NCBI RefSeq assembly: GCF_003590095.1
Contig: NC_039480.1
Span: forward strand, 2,209,328-2,273,327
From: Trichoplusia ni
Taxonomy: Eukaryota; Arthropoda; Insecta; Lepidoptera; Noctuidae
Direction: 5' to 3'
DNA length: 64,000 nt
In this document: positions 12,291 through 26,189 of the stretch, piece after piece
Numbering within the stretch: the stretch's first letter is position 1
Layout: each line of letters begins with the position of its first letter
Notes under the pieces: generated by a model
The model's input: only the letters and a program-made list of their open reading frames with translations
What the model was told of the DNA's origin: nothing
Database searches by the model: none
Translations under genes and position numbers: made by a program

Positions 12291-12689
12291 CGGGAAATGT
12301 AGATAAAAGAAAAATATTTAAAAAACCCTAAAGGCTAACGGGTTAAATTATTTATGTACGTAATAAATTAAAAGTGTCATAATATATTTACTTTTGTAAA
12401 AACATCGTTAATTTTGTGTTACTGTGTAAAAATTGGTATACTAATAAATATACCAGCGCATAATTTAGCCATTAAAATATGAAAAATGGATTTATGTAGC
12501 AGATGTGTTATCTTTTTACGTACAAAAGGGTAAAAATAACAATATTCATAAGACTACTGTTTGTCCGTTTGTCCATCATCAGCCCTTAATTTCCAAAACA
12601 TTAATTCTCGCAAGTTTGACTTGCGTTTAATCGATTTGGGTACACTGAAAAATAATTTACTTATAGATTTTTACATAAATTAATTAGAC

Positions 12690-12905
12690 GATTGAAATAT
12701 CTAAAACTCCACCTTTTTTAAATGACATTTTATTAAAATTTTATCAAAATCGGTCCAGCCGTTTTTATACTTGTAAAATGTATTGTCATCGAATTTGAAT
12801 CTAAGCTGAAAATTTCAGCCTGCTAACTCATCGGGAAGTGCCTCAAAATTGAGTTGCCAAAATCCAACCAAAACGACAAACAAATAAGAAAAGTGAGTCT
12901 ATAAG
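12690..12905 (+). repeat. Dispersed repeat ending in GTATAAAAACGTGGGAA (family entry)
   Basis: The shared core reads CAGCCTGCTAGCTTATCGGG, then CCTCAAAATTGAGTTGCAAA and AACCGGAACGACAAACAAAC. Other copies: plus 18735-18920, 29225-29440, 57190-57345, 62265-62420; minus 32190-32380, 40300-40525. No coding capacity and class unknown. The 5' part (atcaaaatcggtccagccgtttt) is shared with several other CTAG-ending repeats in the window. Confidence 0.65.
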
Positions 12906-13229
12906 AAGCTAGGAAAAAACTACAAATGCTCTATTTTTTTTTAAACCACAAATGATTACACTTGTATAGACTGTAAAACACAACACTTCTTTATCTCACA
13001 CGATCAAATAAATAAAATAAAAACACAAAGTATCAAGTCACCTCCATCGCAGTATAAATCGTTTTTAACAATTTTCACAAGCACCGCAGTTGAACATTAA
13101 GTTAGCATGTTATCACTGCAATGCGTTTACAGGGTGCTACAAAAGTGTCGTCTTTTAACCAACTGCGAAGAAGAGGAGGTTTTCAATAGGGATGATGACG
13201 TATATAATATGATGTATAATAATGGATAC

Positions 13230-13470
13230 GTATTTTTTAATGTGTCCCGCAAACATAAATTGACTAAATTACAGTGAATGAAACTTACGCGTGACGTCAC
13301 GATTGAGTATACATTTTACTCTATCGTTACGTCACGAGCCCCCTCTCCTAAACTTTATAGCATTTAATCTTTGTTAATTCTATTTTTTCTGAAAAAGGAA
13401 AAAATACGTGTCTCATAGTTTTCAATTATCTAACTGAGGGACTAATGAGATTTTTTATTTTTATACCCAG
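13230..13470 (+). repeat. Dispersed repeat carrying a TGACGTCA palindrome (family entry)
   Basis: Core features are GTGACGTCAC followed by a segment such as GCAAGTGATGTTACTAGCCC. Related copies: 18100-18335 (plus), 22775-22990 (minus, with a further arm at 22445-22517 split off by a Helitron-like insertion) and 52795-52925 (plus). All four keep the octamer TGACGTCA, the consensus for CREB/ATF-type factors. Limits are approximate. Confidence 0.5.
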
Positions 13471-13498
13471 TCATCATCCCTATTCTCAATCCCTACTG

Positions 13499-13700
13499 CC
13501 CTACTAATATTATAAATGCGAAAGTAACTCTGTCTGTCTGTTACGCTTTCACGTCTAAACCACTGAACCGATTTTAATCAAATTTGGTACAGAGATAGAG
13601 TTGACCTTGAGAAAGAACATAGGATAGTATTTATCCCGGACTTTTGAAGAGTTCTCTTGGAAACGCGATATAACCGACATCGACGCGGGCGAAAAGCTAG
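13499..13700 (+). mobile_element. Short Helitron-like element, family 2 (family entry)
   Basis: Starts (T)CCCTACTAATATTATAAAT and ends GCGGGCGAAAAGCTAG|T, again a CTAG end preceded by a GC-rich inverted segment. Other copies: plus 24354-24424 (internally deleted to about 70 bp), 29584-29798, 33445-33661, 39744-39950, 57517-57734; minus 53248-53473. A related but distinct type is at 41321-41505 and near 10110-10310. Confidence 0.65.
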
Positions 13701-14453
13701 TAATCAATATTTTTTTTGCACTCCATGTGTAGAAAAGGTGTTATATAATATTAGTAGGCACAGCAATGTAGAAGAGAGGATGCTAATTTTATTTAGATTA
13801 TGTATCACAGATTATTGTTGTTGTGTCGTGTTTCGGAAGGCACGTTAAATTGTGGGTCCCGGCTGTTATTCCTACATCTTTGACAGTCGTTACAGGTAGT
13901 CAGAAGCTTGAAAAAGTCTGACAGCAGTCACAGTCGCTCCTTGTAAAACACTGGTACTTAGCTGAAACCGGTTGGACTGGTAGCCGACCCCAACATAGTT
14001 GGGAAAAGGCTAGGCCGATGATGATCACAGATTATTATTATTTACTAGGTATTTTATAATTCATTACTGAAAGGGGTGAATGTGAATCTTATTATTGAGG
14101 CATAGGTGCCTTGTAGGAGAGAAAATACATTAGGAATTAAGTTAATAAGCAATACGGACAATATTTTGAAAATTAAATAGGTCATTGTATTAGGAGCTGT
14201 TATTTTAATAGAAATTATAAGTATTTTTTTACATAGGCCTAGCCCGCCACACATGCCAGTCATTGCTGATCCTGTAAGCCAGGATCTACAACAAAACCAA
14301 CGAAAAGCCACCGAAACACTTAAGTTCGATTTGTCCTGGCAAACAATTAACTGCCTTGGAACCCGCAACGAAATTAATCAGAAATAGTAAGAAGTATGTC
14401 AAAAGGGAATAATGCATGGGAAGTAGTTCTGATAGGAGCAACCGCTTATTAGA

Positions 14454-14735
14454 CTGGCCTGTTGCTCTGGTGGTTATTGACCCTGACTGCTTTACCGGAG
14501 GTCGTGGGTTCGATTCCCACCCAGAACAAATGTTTGTGTGATGAGCCCGATCATTTGTTGTGTGCCTGGGTGTAATTTATCTATATTATGTATGTATTTA
14601 GAAATATATAAGTATGTGTATCAGTTGTCTAGTACTCATAATACGAGCTTAGCTTAGTTTGAGACTAGATGGCGTTGTTTAATTTTACTTGTAAATAATA
14701 CTAATAGTCTCGCAGTGTATAACAAGCTTTAGAAG
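14454..14735 (+). repeat. SINE-C, tRNA-headed, with CTCF-like word (family entry)
   Basis: Head GGTCTAGTGGTTAGTG-like (A box; here tggtggttattgaccctg) and GGTTCGATTCCCACCCAG (B box). The 3' region has GAGACTAGATGGCGYTGTGT, 12 of 14 positions matching the CTCF consensus CCASYAGRKGGCRS. Other copies: plus 50054-50300, 53000-53157, 59218-59440; minus 34444-34698, 40785-41008, 60483-60575 (part). Not functional tRNA genes. Confidence 0.8.
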
Positions 14736-16008
14736 TAAATAAAACATGAATATTATAAAAAGTTGTCTCAAGTCCCTAGTCGGTAGTAATTGTGGACCGT
14801 TTGCGACAAGTTCCCAGTTTATGAAGTCATAAAATTATAACTATACTTCCTTCGCTTGTGTTTACCCGACTGCGGCAAAAGGGGATTATTGTTTCTGATT
14901 TAGTGCGATACTGAGCAGAGATATAAATAAGCTTAATAACAATAAAACTAGCTAATACATCAAAATTACAACCTAACCTATCGTTGCTTAACCTCAATGT
15001 CATTTATTTAACAAACAAATATTTATTACTAGCTGTTGCCCGCGACTTTGTCTGCGTGATTCTCAAGATGTGAAAAACTATGAAGTTTAATAATAACGAT
15101 CATAGTAAAAATGTAATGCAATATTGAAAATGAAACACTTTTTTTATATTTTAAGCTTGCTTTTTTATTTCTAAATTATAATGAATCTTGAGCGGCCCAA
15201 AAACTATCAAATGTTTGAATCAAACACATTTCATCGTTTACGATACTATCCTGGTGTCAAATATTTCACAGCTGTTTTAATGACTTTCTTATTTAATCCC
15301 AATATTTATAACTTTGACATATCTGCCTGCCTGTCTGTCTGTGACATCATAGCTTCCGAACGAATTGAACTATTTTAGTTTTCGTTTAGACATGTTTGAC
15401 AAATCGAGCCGTTTACTTTCGAAATTTTCCATTTACTTATTGGGTGGGTTATGATTTTCGAGCACGTCTGTTCTTGGGACGGCCTACACCTGAAATTGCT
15501 AGACGGATTATGAGGTAACATAAAATTTATTATTGTACTGTAACCGAAGAGTTAAACCAGAACCATATTACTGAGTTTGTCTATCTGTCACCTGGCTGTT
15601 TCTCAGGAACAGTGATAGCCAGACAGTTGTTATCTGACGATATAAAGAAGATGTCAAATTATTTTTGTGGACGGAGCTGGTGAAGTGAGAGTCGGGCTCG
15701 GTAACTGAGGATGTTACATAGTGTCATAAGATATAAGATTTGCCTTTAAATTGCTGATAAATAAAAAGCGTGATATTAAAAAAAATATCAGTCACCCCTT
15801 TTTTAAAATTGACAATGACAAAAATCTAAAGTATAGGATATGTGTAATTTGTGATGTTACGACAAAGCAAAATATGAACATAAAAGTGACTTCATGTTCA
15901 TGAGTTTTATTTACTGTACCAATTACGAGACAAATAACGTATTTTATTCGTTAACATACCTGACGATCATTGAAGTAAAATACCTACCGTCAGCCCTACT
16001 GCATAAAT

Positions 16009-17008
16009 NNNNNNNNNNNNNNNNNNNNNNNNNNNNNNNNNNNNNNNNNNNNNNNNNNNNNNNNNNNNNNNNNNNNNNNNNNNNNNNNNNNNNNNNNNNN
16101 NNNNNNNNNNNNNNNNNNNNNNNNNNNNNNNNNNNNNNNNNNNNNNNNNNNNNNNNNNNNNNNNNNNNNNNNNNNNNNNNNNNNNNNNNNNNNNNNNNNN
16201 NNNNNNNNNNNNNNNNNNNNNNNNNNNNNNNNNNNNNNNNNNNNNNNNNNNNNNNNNNNNNNNNNNNNNNNNNNNNNNNNNNNNNNNNNNNNNNNNNNNN
16301 NNNNNNNNNNNNNNNNNNNNNNNNNNNNNNNNNNNNNNNNNNNNNNNNNNNNNNNNNNNNNNNNNNNNNNNNNNNNNNNNNNNNNNNNNNNNNNNNNNNN
16401 NNNNNNNNNNNNNNNNNNNNNNNNNNNNNNNNNNNNNNNNNNNNNNNNNNNNNNNNNNNNNNNNNNNNNNNNNNNNNNNNNNNNNNNNNNNNNNNNNNNN
16501 NNNNNNNNNNNNNNNNNNNNNNNNNNNNNNNNNNNNNNNNNNNNNNNNNNNNNNNNNNNNNNNNNNNNNNNNNNNNNNNNNNNNNNNNNNNNNNNNNNNN
16601 NNNNNNNNNNNNNNNNNNNNNNNNNNNNNNNNNNNNNNNNNNNNNNNNNNNNNNNNNNNNNNNNNNNNNNNNNNNNNNNNNNNNNNNNNNNNNNNNNNNN
16701 NNNNNNNNNNNNNNNNNNNNNNNNNNNNNNNNNNNNNNNNNNNNNNNNNNNNNNNNNNNNNNNNNNNNNNNNNNNNNNNNNNNNNNNNNNNNNNNNNNNN
16801 NNNNNNNNNNNNNNNNNNNNNNNNNNNNNNNNNNNNNNNNNNNNNNNNNNNNNNNNNNNNNNNNNNNNNNNNNNNNNNNNNNNNNNNNNNNNNNNNNNNN
16901 NNNNNNNNNNNNNNNNNNNNNNNNNNNNNNNNNNNNNNNNNNNNNNNNNNNNNNNNNNNNNNNNNNNNNNNNNNNNNNNNNNNNNNNNNNNNNNNNNNNN
17001 NNNNNNNN
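16009..17008. other. Assembly gap, 1,000 N
   Basis: Exactly 1,000 undetermined bases, a typical placeholder for a gap of unknown size. Open frames that appear to cross it are artefacts. Confidence 0.99.
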
Positions 17009-19940
17009 TTGTTTATAACATTTTCATTGAACAAAACACTGTCAAATATTTCTTTATTTATTAAAAAAAGGACTGACTGATTTTTTTGTCTAACATATTT
17101 CTATATCAATTCCTAGATTTGGGATCCGTTGCTAAGTCACAAAACCATTAGGTATCCCTCGGGTTTATTGAACACAGAAATCTCATATTTAGGGTTCTTT
17201 ACCCAAGACAACACCGAACCCTTTTACTTAGGCTGCGCTATCAGGGTGGCATCATCATCATCGTCATCATCATCAGGACATATTCGATCACCGCTGGACA
17301 TAGGCCTCCCCAATTGCACGCTATCGAGATCTATCTTCGCCTTCCTCTAACACTAGGTTGTGTCAGACAATAACACAACAAAATAGTGAAAATGAACATC
17401 AAAGTTAAGCAACGCTAGCTCCGGTTATAAATTTGATAGGTGACCAATTTTTCGTAACATATTATTCGCTCTTTACGAAATTTTAATATTTACACATGAT
17501 CCCCAGCATCAAGAATCAATCTCGCAATAGACCTGTTTTATTGATCATCAAAATAATCTTCTAATATATAAATTTCCCGTGTCACGATGTTAGTTACCGT
17601 ACTCCTCCGAAACGGCTTTACCGATTTTTACCAAATTTTATATGCGTATTCAGAAGGTCTGAGAATCGGCTAACATCTATTTTTCATACTCCTAAGTGAT
17701 AAGGGTTGTCCACCCTTAATTTTTTTTTCTTGTTTTTTGAACAAAAAAAAATGTTTTTTTTTTATAACATAACATAGCATTCACTTACTTTTTATCTACA
17801 CTAGAATTTATCTAGAAACTAGAAAGAATTTATAAGGCAAAACACCGTTTGACGGGTCAGCTAGTTGTAAATAATTTTTAATCGCTTACTCTGTTGTTAG
17901 GCACTTGAGTCAGCTCTTAAATTTTGACCTTGAACTCAAACTAAGGGTATAAAATCAGCAAAAGCCTTTTCATTAACTGTAGAGAACTTAAAAGCAATTA
18001 ATTATGACCCTCTTTATTAATTACCATCGTTATTCAATCACACAGCTGACGTTTTCATAGCAAGAGCCTTTATTTACATTAAATCAATAAAATATTAGAA
18101 AAATAAATCTGTTTACTCCGTCAGATACATTTCCAAAAAATATTAGATACGTATTTTTTCTTTTATCTCGTAAACAAAACATGAATTTGATGCAGTGATT
18201 TAAAATCTCGTCAAAATGTGACGTCACTTACCAGTACGCTTTTTACTAGCAAGTGATGTTACTAGCCCCCCACTACCATACATTATTTAATCTCAATGTT
18301 TTATTTCATAAAATGGAAAATTGGTAATCAATGTTTTTGGAAATTCGCCTGACGAACTAAACCGATTAATATTATACGATTTACTCAAATACCCTTTCAC
18401 TCTGTTTTAGTACAGTTTTTATTATAGACGGAACCCTTTACATATAACATTCACGCTCCCAACACTAGTTTTATTCCTGACCTCTGTTCAATCTCTGTAA
18501 ATCGTTTTTGTTATAGTGTACGTGCATTTTTGATTGACCTTCGTCCCTTTTTTACTTGTGTTGATATTGGCACAGATTTCTGCTAGAGTCTGAGAACGGT
18601 TAATATGCAAAAAAGAAGGAATTAATTCATAGAAGATCTGCTTAAGTAAGTAGCACATTATTTTGCAGCATTTAAAATGTTTTGCTATCATCATATTATG
18701 AAATATGATCAGAATAAATTAATAGATTAAAAAAATCAAAAAAACCTCGTATCTTAATGTCAAATTTCGACAGTTTTTAAAATTGTAAATTGCATTGTCA
18801 TCGGATTTGAAGCTACCCTGAAAATTTCAGCCTGCCGAAAGTGCCTCAAAATTGAGTTGCAAAAATCCAACCGGAACGACAAACAAACAAGAAAGTGAGT
18901 GTATAAAAACGTGGGAAGAAACAACACTTTTAAAATAAAACAAATCAGTCCATTTAATATCCACAAATAAATTACAACTTACTGTAAAAGTTCGAACATA
19001 AGTCAATTTACATATCAGTCGGTAAATATAATAATACTAGTATTCGCGCACGATTCTGCCCGCGTGGTATATCATTAGTAAGTAAATCGAATATATCATC
19101 GGCCTAGCCTTTTCCCAACTATGTCGGGTCGGCTTCCAGTCTAACCGGTTTCAGCTAAGTACCAGTGTTTTACAAGGAGCGACTGCCTATCTGACCTCCT
19201 CAACCCAGTTACCTGGGCGACACGATACCCCTTGGTTAGACTGGTTGTCAGACTTTTCAAGCTTCTGACTACCTGTAACGACTGTCAAAGATGTAAGAAT
19301 AACAGCCGGGACACACAATTTAACGTGCCTTCCGAAACACGGAGGAACTCCTTATGACAAAGATGGTCAGTAAAGCGAATATATATTACTTCTAATGCCT
19401 CCAAGAACATGTATGTAAAGTTTCATGACGATCGGTTAAATATTTTTCCCTTGAAAGTGTTACAAAATAACCTTCATTCACATTTATAATATTGAGTAGT
19501 AGAATGTATGTAAAAATTAGCGATTTTATCAGTCTTTTGCAGTAACACATGGACTAATACACTGCGTATTTAATACATTGCTGCGTCGCGAACCTGATAT
19601 CAAACGACTCAACTATTACAACCAGCAATGTATTACAATATTAGCTGTTGCTCGCGACTTCGTCCGCGTGGTTAGAAGATATAAGTTATGAATTTTTGGA
19701 CGGAAGCCCTCGAAGATGAATATTTTTCTCCGTTTTTGCTACATTTTCTATTCTATCTTCGGTCCTATTAGCTGCAGCGTGATGGTATATAGCCTTAAAC
19801 CTTCCTCGATAAATGGTCTATTCAACACAAAAGCAATTTGAACCAGTAGTTCCTGAGATTAGTGCGTTCAAACAAACAAACAAACTCTTTAGCTTTATAT
19901 ATTAGTATAGATTACAATATATCTCGCATGTTCATCAACT
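17009..19940. other. Intergenic DNA between gap and esterase A
   Basis: Contains a CAT microsatellite with a fragment of a non-LTR element tail (about 17247-17340; ggacataggcctcccc), a CTAG-ending repeat at 17568-17870 that recurs at 34170-34445, a TGACGTCA repeat (18100-18335), the dispersed repeat at 18735-18920, a 5S-like SINE (19099-19375) and a Helitron-like copy (19642-19911) that ends about 30 bp beyond the stop codon of esterase A. No gene seen. Confidence 0.5.
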
Positions 19941-22900
19941 TTATGCTCTGACCCCATGGATCTTATCACCATGGAGTTCGTAATACAGGTCCCAGAAAGC
20001 CATTCTGTCGTGGAAGACTCGGCTTTTCGGTTCTACGGGACGGCCGATACTTAGGTACGGGCGCCATGACAGGTCAGTGATGGGGTCCCAAGAGAAGGGC
20101 TGGTTGGAGCCTGGAGTAGGGTTCCTGTAACAAGATAATGTGAAATAAGGTCAAGTGATAGTTGGAATCGTTATTTTGAGGATTCCGTACAAATATGGTA
20201 AGAAAATTTTTGCGAAACAAATTGGTCCTTATCTTTGTGCCCGTGTCGACCGATGCTTTATTTTGTTGCTTATTATTATTATTTTTGGTTACAGGGGTAA
20301 CTAAAATTTATCAATTCAGATCTTATTCGGAACCTTTGAGCTGAGAACCCTGTGCACTGTTAGTCACGCAATAAATGAACTCTTGAAAACCGCAAAACTC
20401 GGAACCCTTAGAAAATCTAATTAATCTAATTCTTGTTCCAATCGATTGTACGGATAGCCGAATATGAGAATATAACGCCAAACCCTGTGTGATCTACGAA
20501 TGCTTGTCCTGAGTTCAGGTGCCTTCTGCATGTGACTTGAATGTTTCTGAAATCCCCCGCGACACAAGGATTAAAATTCTTAATTCGGGAAAAGTTTAAA
20601 AAAAAATCAATTAAGCCTTCGAGGTCCACAGCTGGACATAGGCCTCTCCCAAGTTCCATGAAGACCGTTTTATCCAGCTGTGGAATACCTATAGGCTGTT
20701 ATCAAAAACACTGAATGCAACTCACCCATGTTTAACGAAATCCGTCCACATTCTAGTCATAACATCAATCATATTCTGATCCTCCTCAACAATCTCCTGT
20801 CCCTCCAGCTCATGGAATTGGAACAGGTATCCCAAATCATCACCATGGCAAGCTCCCGGTGACTGCAAATCCATTATAACCTTCAAAATATTCCTCTGAC
20901 CTTCGTAGGAAAAAGAATAAGAATACACGCTACTAGCACCAGCATTCAAGTATTTCTCAATAGATCTTTGGACAGGGTAGACAAAAGCTACATCGGAACC
21001 GAAATCTAGAATTTCATCTTGTAAATTCTCGTTCACATCTTCATCGCCAATGTAAAACTGTCTAACTGTCTCCACATCTAAAACTTCACTGAATTCAGAA
21101 GCTAATTCAGTTTTGAAATCGTAATTTCTGTAATAGTCTGTGTTTTCAGGTTTAGGGTATACAAACATGACTTCTTTGTTCGTATGTCCGATCATTATGT
21201 CCATGCCTTTCACTTTTGGTTGTAAGTTAACTGGGTAATCTGTTAGTAATGCTCCTTCTTCAGCAGTTTCAACACACGGTGTTGTCAATGGATGCCCATC
21301 TTCAGATGTCATTATTCCAAGTTTCTCAGCTGCTTGGACAACATCTTCGGGACTTTGATCGCTAAGAAATTCTATCGCTTCTTTAACATCAGAACCAGTG
21401 TAACCTAACTCTGTTGCTATATCAATCGGTATGTCATTGGTTTCTGGTGCTATCACCCACGTACTTAACGCTACTCCGCTCATCAATATAGCTTTGTTAG
21501 CAAAGTCTTCGTTGACCAATAATTGTAGATCTATACTCATAGCTCCAGCCGAATGACCCATAACTGTGATTCTATTAACATCACCACCAAATGATCCTAT
21601 AACTTGTTTAATCCATTGCATCGCTAGAACTTGGTCTTTAAGTCCTTGGTTTTTGAATTTATTTCCGCTTGCACACATGAAACCGTAGACTCCCAATCTG
21701 TAGTTAATATTGACAATGATGACGTCATGTTTGATCAGGAATATAGGTGACTGGTCTCCTTTGCCGCCGGTGACGAAGCCTCCGCCATGGATGTTAACCA
21801 ATACTGGCAATGTATGGGAGGAGCCGGCGGACCGCGGGACGTGAATGTCGAGTTGCAGGCAATGGATAGTGCCGATTAAGTTTCCACCGTAGCTAGCTTG
21901 CAGGCAGGAGACGCCGCCATCGTACGCCTCGAATGTGGTATCAAAACCAGGGTGTAGTGTGGCGGGCTGGAAGATAAAAGTATAAGTAAATAAGACAGAT
22001 ATTTTTATTTTAAAGTAACTATCGTGAGACTGATTCATTATTAAATGATGCAACGGGTTACTCACGCGTTATATCGGTAGTGCCCGCGTCAGTTCATGAT
22101 AAAGGACTCCGGTTGGGTCCGAAACTAGTCGAGCACTCCCGATAAATACGCGTGAGTAAACCGTTGTATTATTTAATAGTTTTTTGGTTGTCATAAATGA
22201 TTTTGATACATGAATGTTTACATGATTTGGTCGAGCTGATGACATCATTACTGGCGATGACGGAGCTGAAAATGACGATATTGAAGATAAGAATAATATA
22301 ACGATAACGATAATGATAGCAATGCACGATGGAATAATGATTATGATGTTATTAATAGAAATGATTAATGACAAAGCTCTAAAATTTTATTTATATTTAC
22401 GAAAATAGAAAAACACCTCTAGCACAAGTTCAGAAGACTGATAGATAGAGTATTTGACTAAATCTAACAATATAAATCTATTTAGTCCGTCAGATGGATT
22501 TCCAAAAGTATTAAATACTAGCTGTTGCCCGCGACATCGTCCCCGTCGCGTGGGTAGAAGATTATAAGTTATAATTTATACCTGCGGTGTTTTTTTCACA
22601 TTTTCCATTGTATCTTCGCTCCTATTAGTCGCAGCGTGATGGTTTATAGCCTAAAGCCTTCCTCGATTAATGGTCAATTCAACACAAAAATATTTTTTCA
22701 ATTTGGACCAGTAGTTCCTGAGATTAGCGTGTTCAAACAAACAAACAAACTTCAGCTTTATATATTAGTATAGATTTATATACTTTTCATTTTATCACAT
22801 CATTAAGTAAGGAAGATTAAAAGCACTTTAAATGATAAAATGTATGGTAGTGGGGGCTAGTAACATCACTTGCTAGTAAAAAGCGTACTGGTAAGTGACG

Positions 22901-23359
22901 TCACACGAGATTTAATTTCACTATAACTCCTCCATTTTCTATTAACTAAATAAAAGAAAAATTACGTATCTAATATTGGATAACTACATATTGGAAAATA
23001 GAACTGAATAGAAATCACTGCACATTTATCACCAACTCAATCTGCATCAGTGGTTAAAATTGCTAAATATCTTACGAATTTAACTGATAGCAAATGTGAC
23101 TACTAATTGAACAGAAATCACTCAATCTTCATCACCTACATCTTTTGGCATCAAGAGTTAAATATAATACAACTCTCACCCCAAACGGATCCTGTTCGTC
23201 CACCACAGCGTATGGTATCCCCAGGAATATGTCGTAGTCCCCGTCCTCCGCCTGCAGCCCTCTGATCTGACCCTTGGGCGTGGTCACCAGAGGATCCACT
23301 CGCGGCTGCCGAGCTGCTATGGATGTGATGATGAGCGGGATTAGCACTAGACTCTTCAT
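19941..23359 (-). CDS. Secreted type-B carboxylesterase A, intact
   Basis: An alpha/beta hydrolase that cleaves carboxylic esters; substrate unknown. Coding exons: 23180-23359 (60 codons), 20726-21966, 19941-20124; total 1,605 nt, 534 aa, normal for insect carboxylesterases. Introns are phase 0 and phase 2, all GT-AG. Residues 1-17 form a signal peptide (MKSLVLIPLIITSIAA), so the product enters the secretory path. The catalytic triad is Ser199 (GHSAGA), Glu325 (HTNKEVMF) and His434 (GACHGDDLGYLF). The oxyanion hole is HGGGF at 120-124, and Cys81/Cys96 likely form the conserved first disulfide. The ATG follows an acceptor (CATTCCAG, exon from 23374), so a non-coding first exon lies upstream. 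Divergent partner of gene B, with the same exon lengths at both ends. Probably a lepidopteran gut, haemolymph or antennal esterase; a symbol cannot be assigned. Confidence 0.93.
21967..23179 (-). other. Intron 1 of esterase A
   Basis: Contains a foldback repeat at 22012-22185 (arms ACTCACGCG... and ...ACGCGTGAGT, related pieces at 30174-30330, 39240-39380 and 61640-61710), a Helitron-like insertion at 22518-22774, and a TGACGTCA-bearing repeat at 22775-22990. The Helitron copy appears to split the TGACGTCA-type repeat. Confidence 0.55.
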
Positions 23360-26189
23360 TTTGAGGTATAGGATCTGGAATGAAAGAGTTTTGACAAATT
23401 ATAATCCTTGTGTCTTGGGTTTCACAGACATACAAATCACATGCACAAAGACATCCAGACTCAGGACAAGTATTCGTGGATCACACAAATGCTTGTCCTA
23501 CGCGGGGATCGAACCCGGGGCACGTCGCGCTCAGTGGGTTTGGCGTGGTGACCTCAACCACTCGGCTATCCGTGCAGTATAATGTTGTCATGACTCTGTT
23601 ATGTTTATGAAACTTATGTTTTAAATGGTTTATCATGTTTTTGGGATTTTCGTATCTAAAGGGTTAAAAAATGGAAATCCTTTTATTGAGGATCCTTCGT
23701 CTGCCTTCTCTTCTGTCTGTACATCTGCCATTAGGATGTATCTTATGAACATTTATAGCTGGACTCTTGATGTATTTTGGTAGCTAATAAATAACAACAA
23801 ATAATCAATATAAAAAAATAAAGTTAAGCGACGTTTAGTGAGAGTATAAATTTGATTGGAAACCAATTTTTGTTTTACCATATTATCCGACTTGCTACTC
23901 ACAGGTATTTCAAATTTTATTTTGGAAAAACCAACAGTCTTACAACAAACAATGAATCACAGAAAGAGAAGTTAATAAAACAACAAGCTGAACGTTGTTG
24001 AAAATTGGTTTTATGAAAATTAGATGTTATCCGATTCACAGACCTACCCAAAATGCACAAAAAAAAATCATGAGAATCGGTCGAGCCGTTTCGGAGTAAT
24101 TCAATAACGTACCGTGATACGAGAACTTTATAATATAAAGATTATGAAACAATAATAAATCATTAACTTATTGGAACCGATTAATCAAAATCACTAAATT
24201 GCCTTGATTAAATAATATACATAATATCTTGTTTATTATTATAATTGTTTTATCAAGACGTGCCATGACTGTTTTATATCTTATCTATCATAATACATAG
24301 ATTTGGTTTTACCTAGATTCAAATCAACTACATTTTTTTTTAATATAAATAAATCCCTACTAATATTATAAATGCGAAAGTAACTCTGTCTGTTTGCCTC
24401 ACGACGCAGCGGGCGAAAAGCTAGTAATAAATAAATGCGGACAACATCACATACATTGTTCTGAACCCAAAGTAAGTTGCTAAAGCACTTGTGTAATGGA
24501 ATTCAGATACAACGAAGGTGCGTAAGGTAGAAATGTGGATTTTTACATTGACCCGACCGGGGATCGAACCCGGGACCTCAGAGCTAGCGACATCTTGAAA
24601 CCGGTGCGTACGCTACTCGACCACGGAGGATCATTAACTTGTCTACAATTAATATATTTTAATCATTTATGACGTATTCAGGAACTCGTGGCAGTCGTGG
24701 CTAAGCTATAACCGCATAAGTGAATCGATCACAGGTTAAGCTATGACGCGGTTGGTCCCTAGATGGGTGACCATCTTTATAATAACGAGTTCCTCCGTGT
24801 TTCGGAAGGCACGTTACATTGTGGGTCCCGGCTGTTATTCCTACATCTTTGACAGTCGTTACAGGTAGTCAGAAGCTTGAAAGTCTGACAATCAGTTTAA
24901 TTAAAAATAGGAAAATAATTTAGTGTAGTGAGATATAGCATGAATGAAATACCTTTATCAATAATGATAAATATAATACGCATGACCAAACAGGATAAAA
25001 ACAAAATATATTTTTTATCTATATCTATCGTCTGATCATTATTATCATGACTGCCTCTGTAACAATCTTGTTGGGGCGTAACTCCCAACAGTGATTTGTT
25101 ATGTTGATGTTGTAAAACAAAAATGTTATGTTAAATGTTTTGTTGAATGAGTAGACAACTGATTCGTATAAAAGGTTTATTGCTACTGAAAATTAACATG
25201 TTGTTGGGTAATAATAAAACATAATATAATCACGTAAAACAGCAACGTTTCACTTTAAGTAGAACAAGTGAGTTAGGTTCAATGTACAGCGTAGCTCGTA
25301 CAAATCTTCTAAAACAATTGAACTTCAGTCTTTGTTTGCCACACAGTGCCAACTTAAAGAAATTAGTCTATTTAAAAGCATATTTCATGTTTTCAAACAT
25401 ATGACCTAACTCTGTTTTAATATGTTTTGCAATCAATTACGTATAGAACTTGTGCGACTGAGGGTTAAATAAAAATATGCTAAAAGAAATAATTATAACT
25501 TATAATTTAGCGTCGATAAAAATACATCTACCGTGAAAATTATAACTGCCTAGCTATAACAGTTGATGAGATTTGATGACAGATAGACGGAAATAGCGTT
25601 CCGTTCTTTATAAAGAGCGGTGAAACAGGGTCCTATGCGTGAATCAATAGAAATAATGTAGATTAGGTAGAAAAGGCCAGTCAGTATTATTAGAACTAGA
25701 TGTTTTCAAAATAAAAAATCATTCTTATGGAGAAGAACCGGCAGGAACCTCCGTTATTCAAAGCAATGAGTCATCATCATCCTAGCCTTTTCCCAACTAT
25801 GTTGTGGTCGGCTTCCAGTTTAACTGGATTCAGCTAAGTACCAGTGTTTTACAAGGAGCGACTACCTATCTGACCTCCTCAACCCAGTTACCTGGGAAAC
25901 ACGACACCACTTAGTTAGACTGGTTGTCAGACTTTCATGCTTCTGGCTACCTGTAACGACTGTCAAAGATGTAGGAATAATAACCGGGGCCCACAATTTA
26001 ACGTGCCTTCCGAAGTACGAACTCGTGATGACACAGATGGCCCCTTGTAAAACACTGGTACTTAACTGAATCCGGTTAGACTGGAAGCCGACCCCAACAT
26101 AGTTGGGAAAAGGCTAGGCCGATGATGATTGTGAAAAATACATTAACACATATTTTCATAAGACTGACTCTATAAGAGCATACAATATA

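Larger units (their letters stand above)
11847..16008. other. Repeat-rich 5' flank of the first gene, up to the gap
   Basis: Holds SINE-B near 12113-12290, a gtaaaacgtggg-type repeat (12690-12905), a TGACGTCA-bearing repeat (about 13230-13470), Helitron-like family 2 (13499-13700), a 5S-like SINE part (13827-14025), a dispersed repeat at about 14240-14400 that recurs inverted at 31425-31600, SINE-C (14454-14735) and a short Helitron piece at 15029. No exon recognised. Confidence 0.5.

Noticed and set aside
14456..14530. tRNA-like sequences in SINE heads (also 26693, 12117, 49140)
   Set aside because: A and B boxes are present but acceptor and anticodon stems do not pair properly; they head repeat families.
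15894..17034. Long open frames on both strands across the N run
   Set aside because: They consist of undetermined residues; the open length is an artefact of the assembly gap.
20722..22065. Single-frame reading of esterase A from a Met at 22065
   Set aside because: The first residues lie in intron 1. A good acceptor at 21967-21968 and the signal-peptide exon at 23180-23359 give the expected family start.
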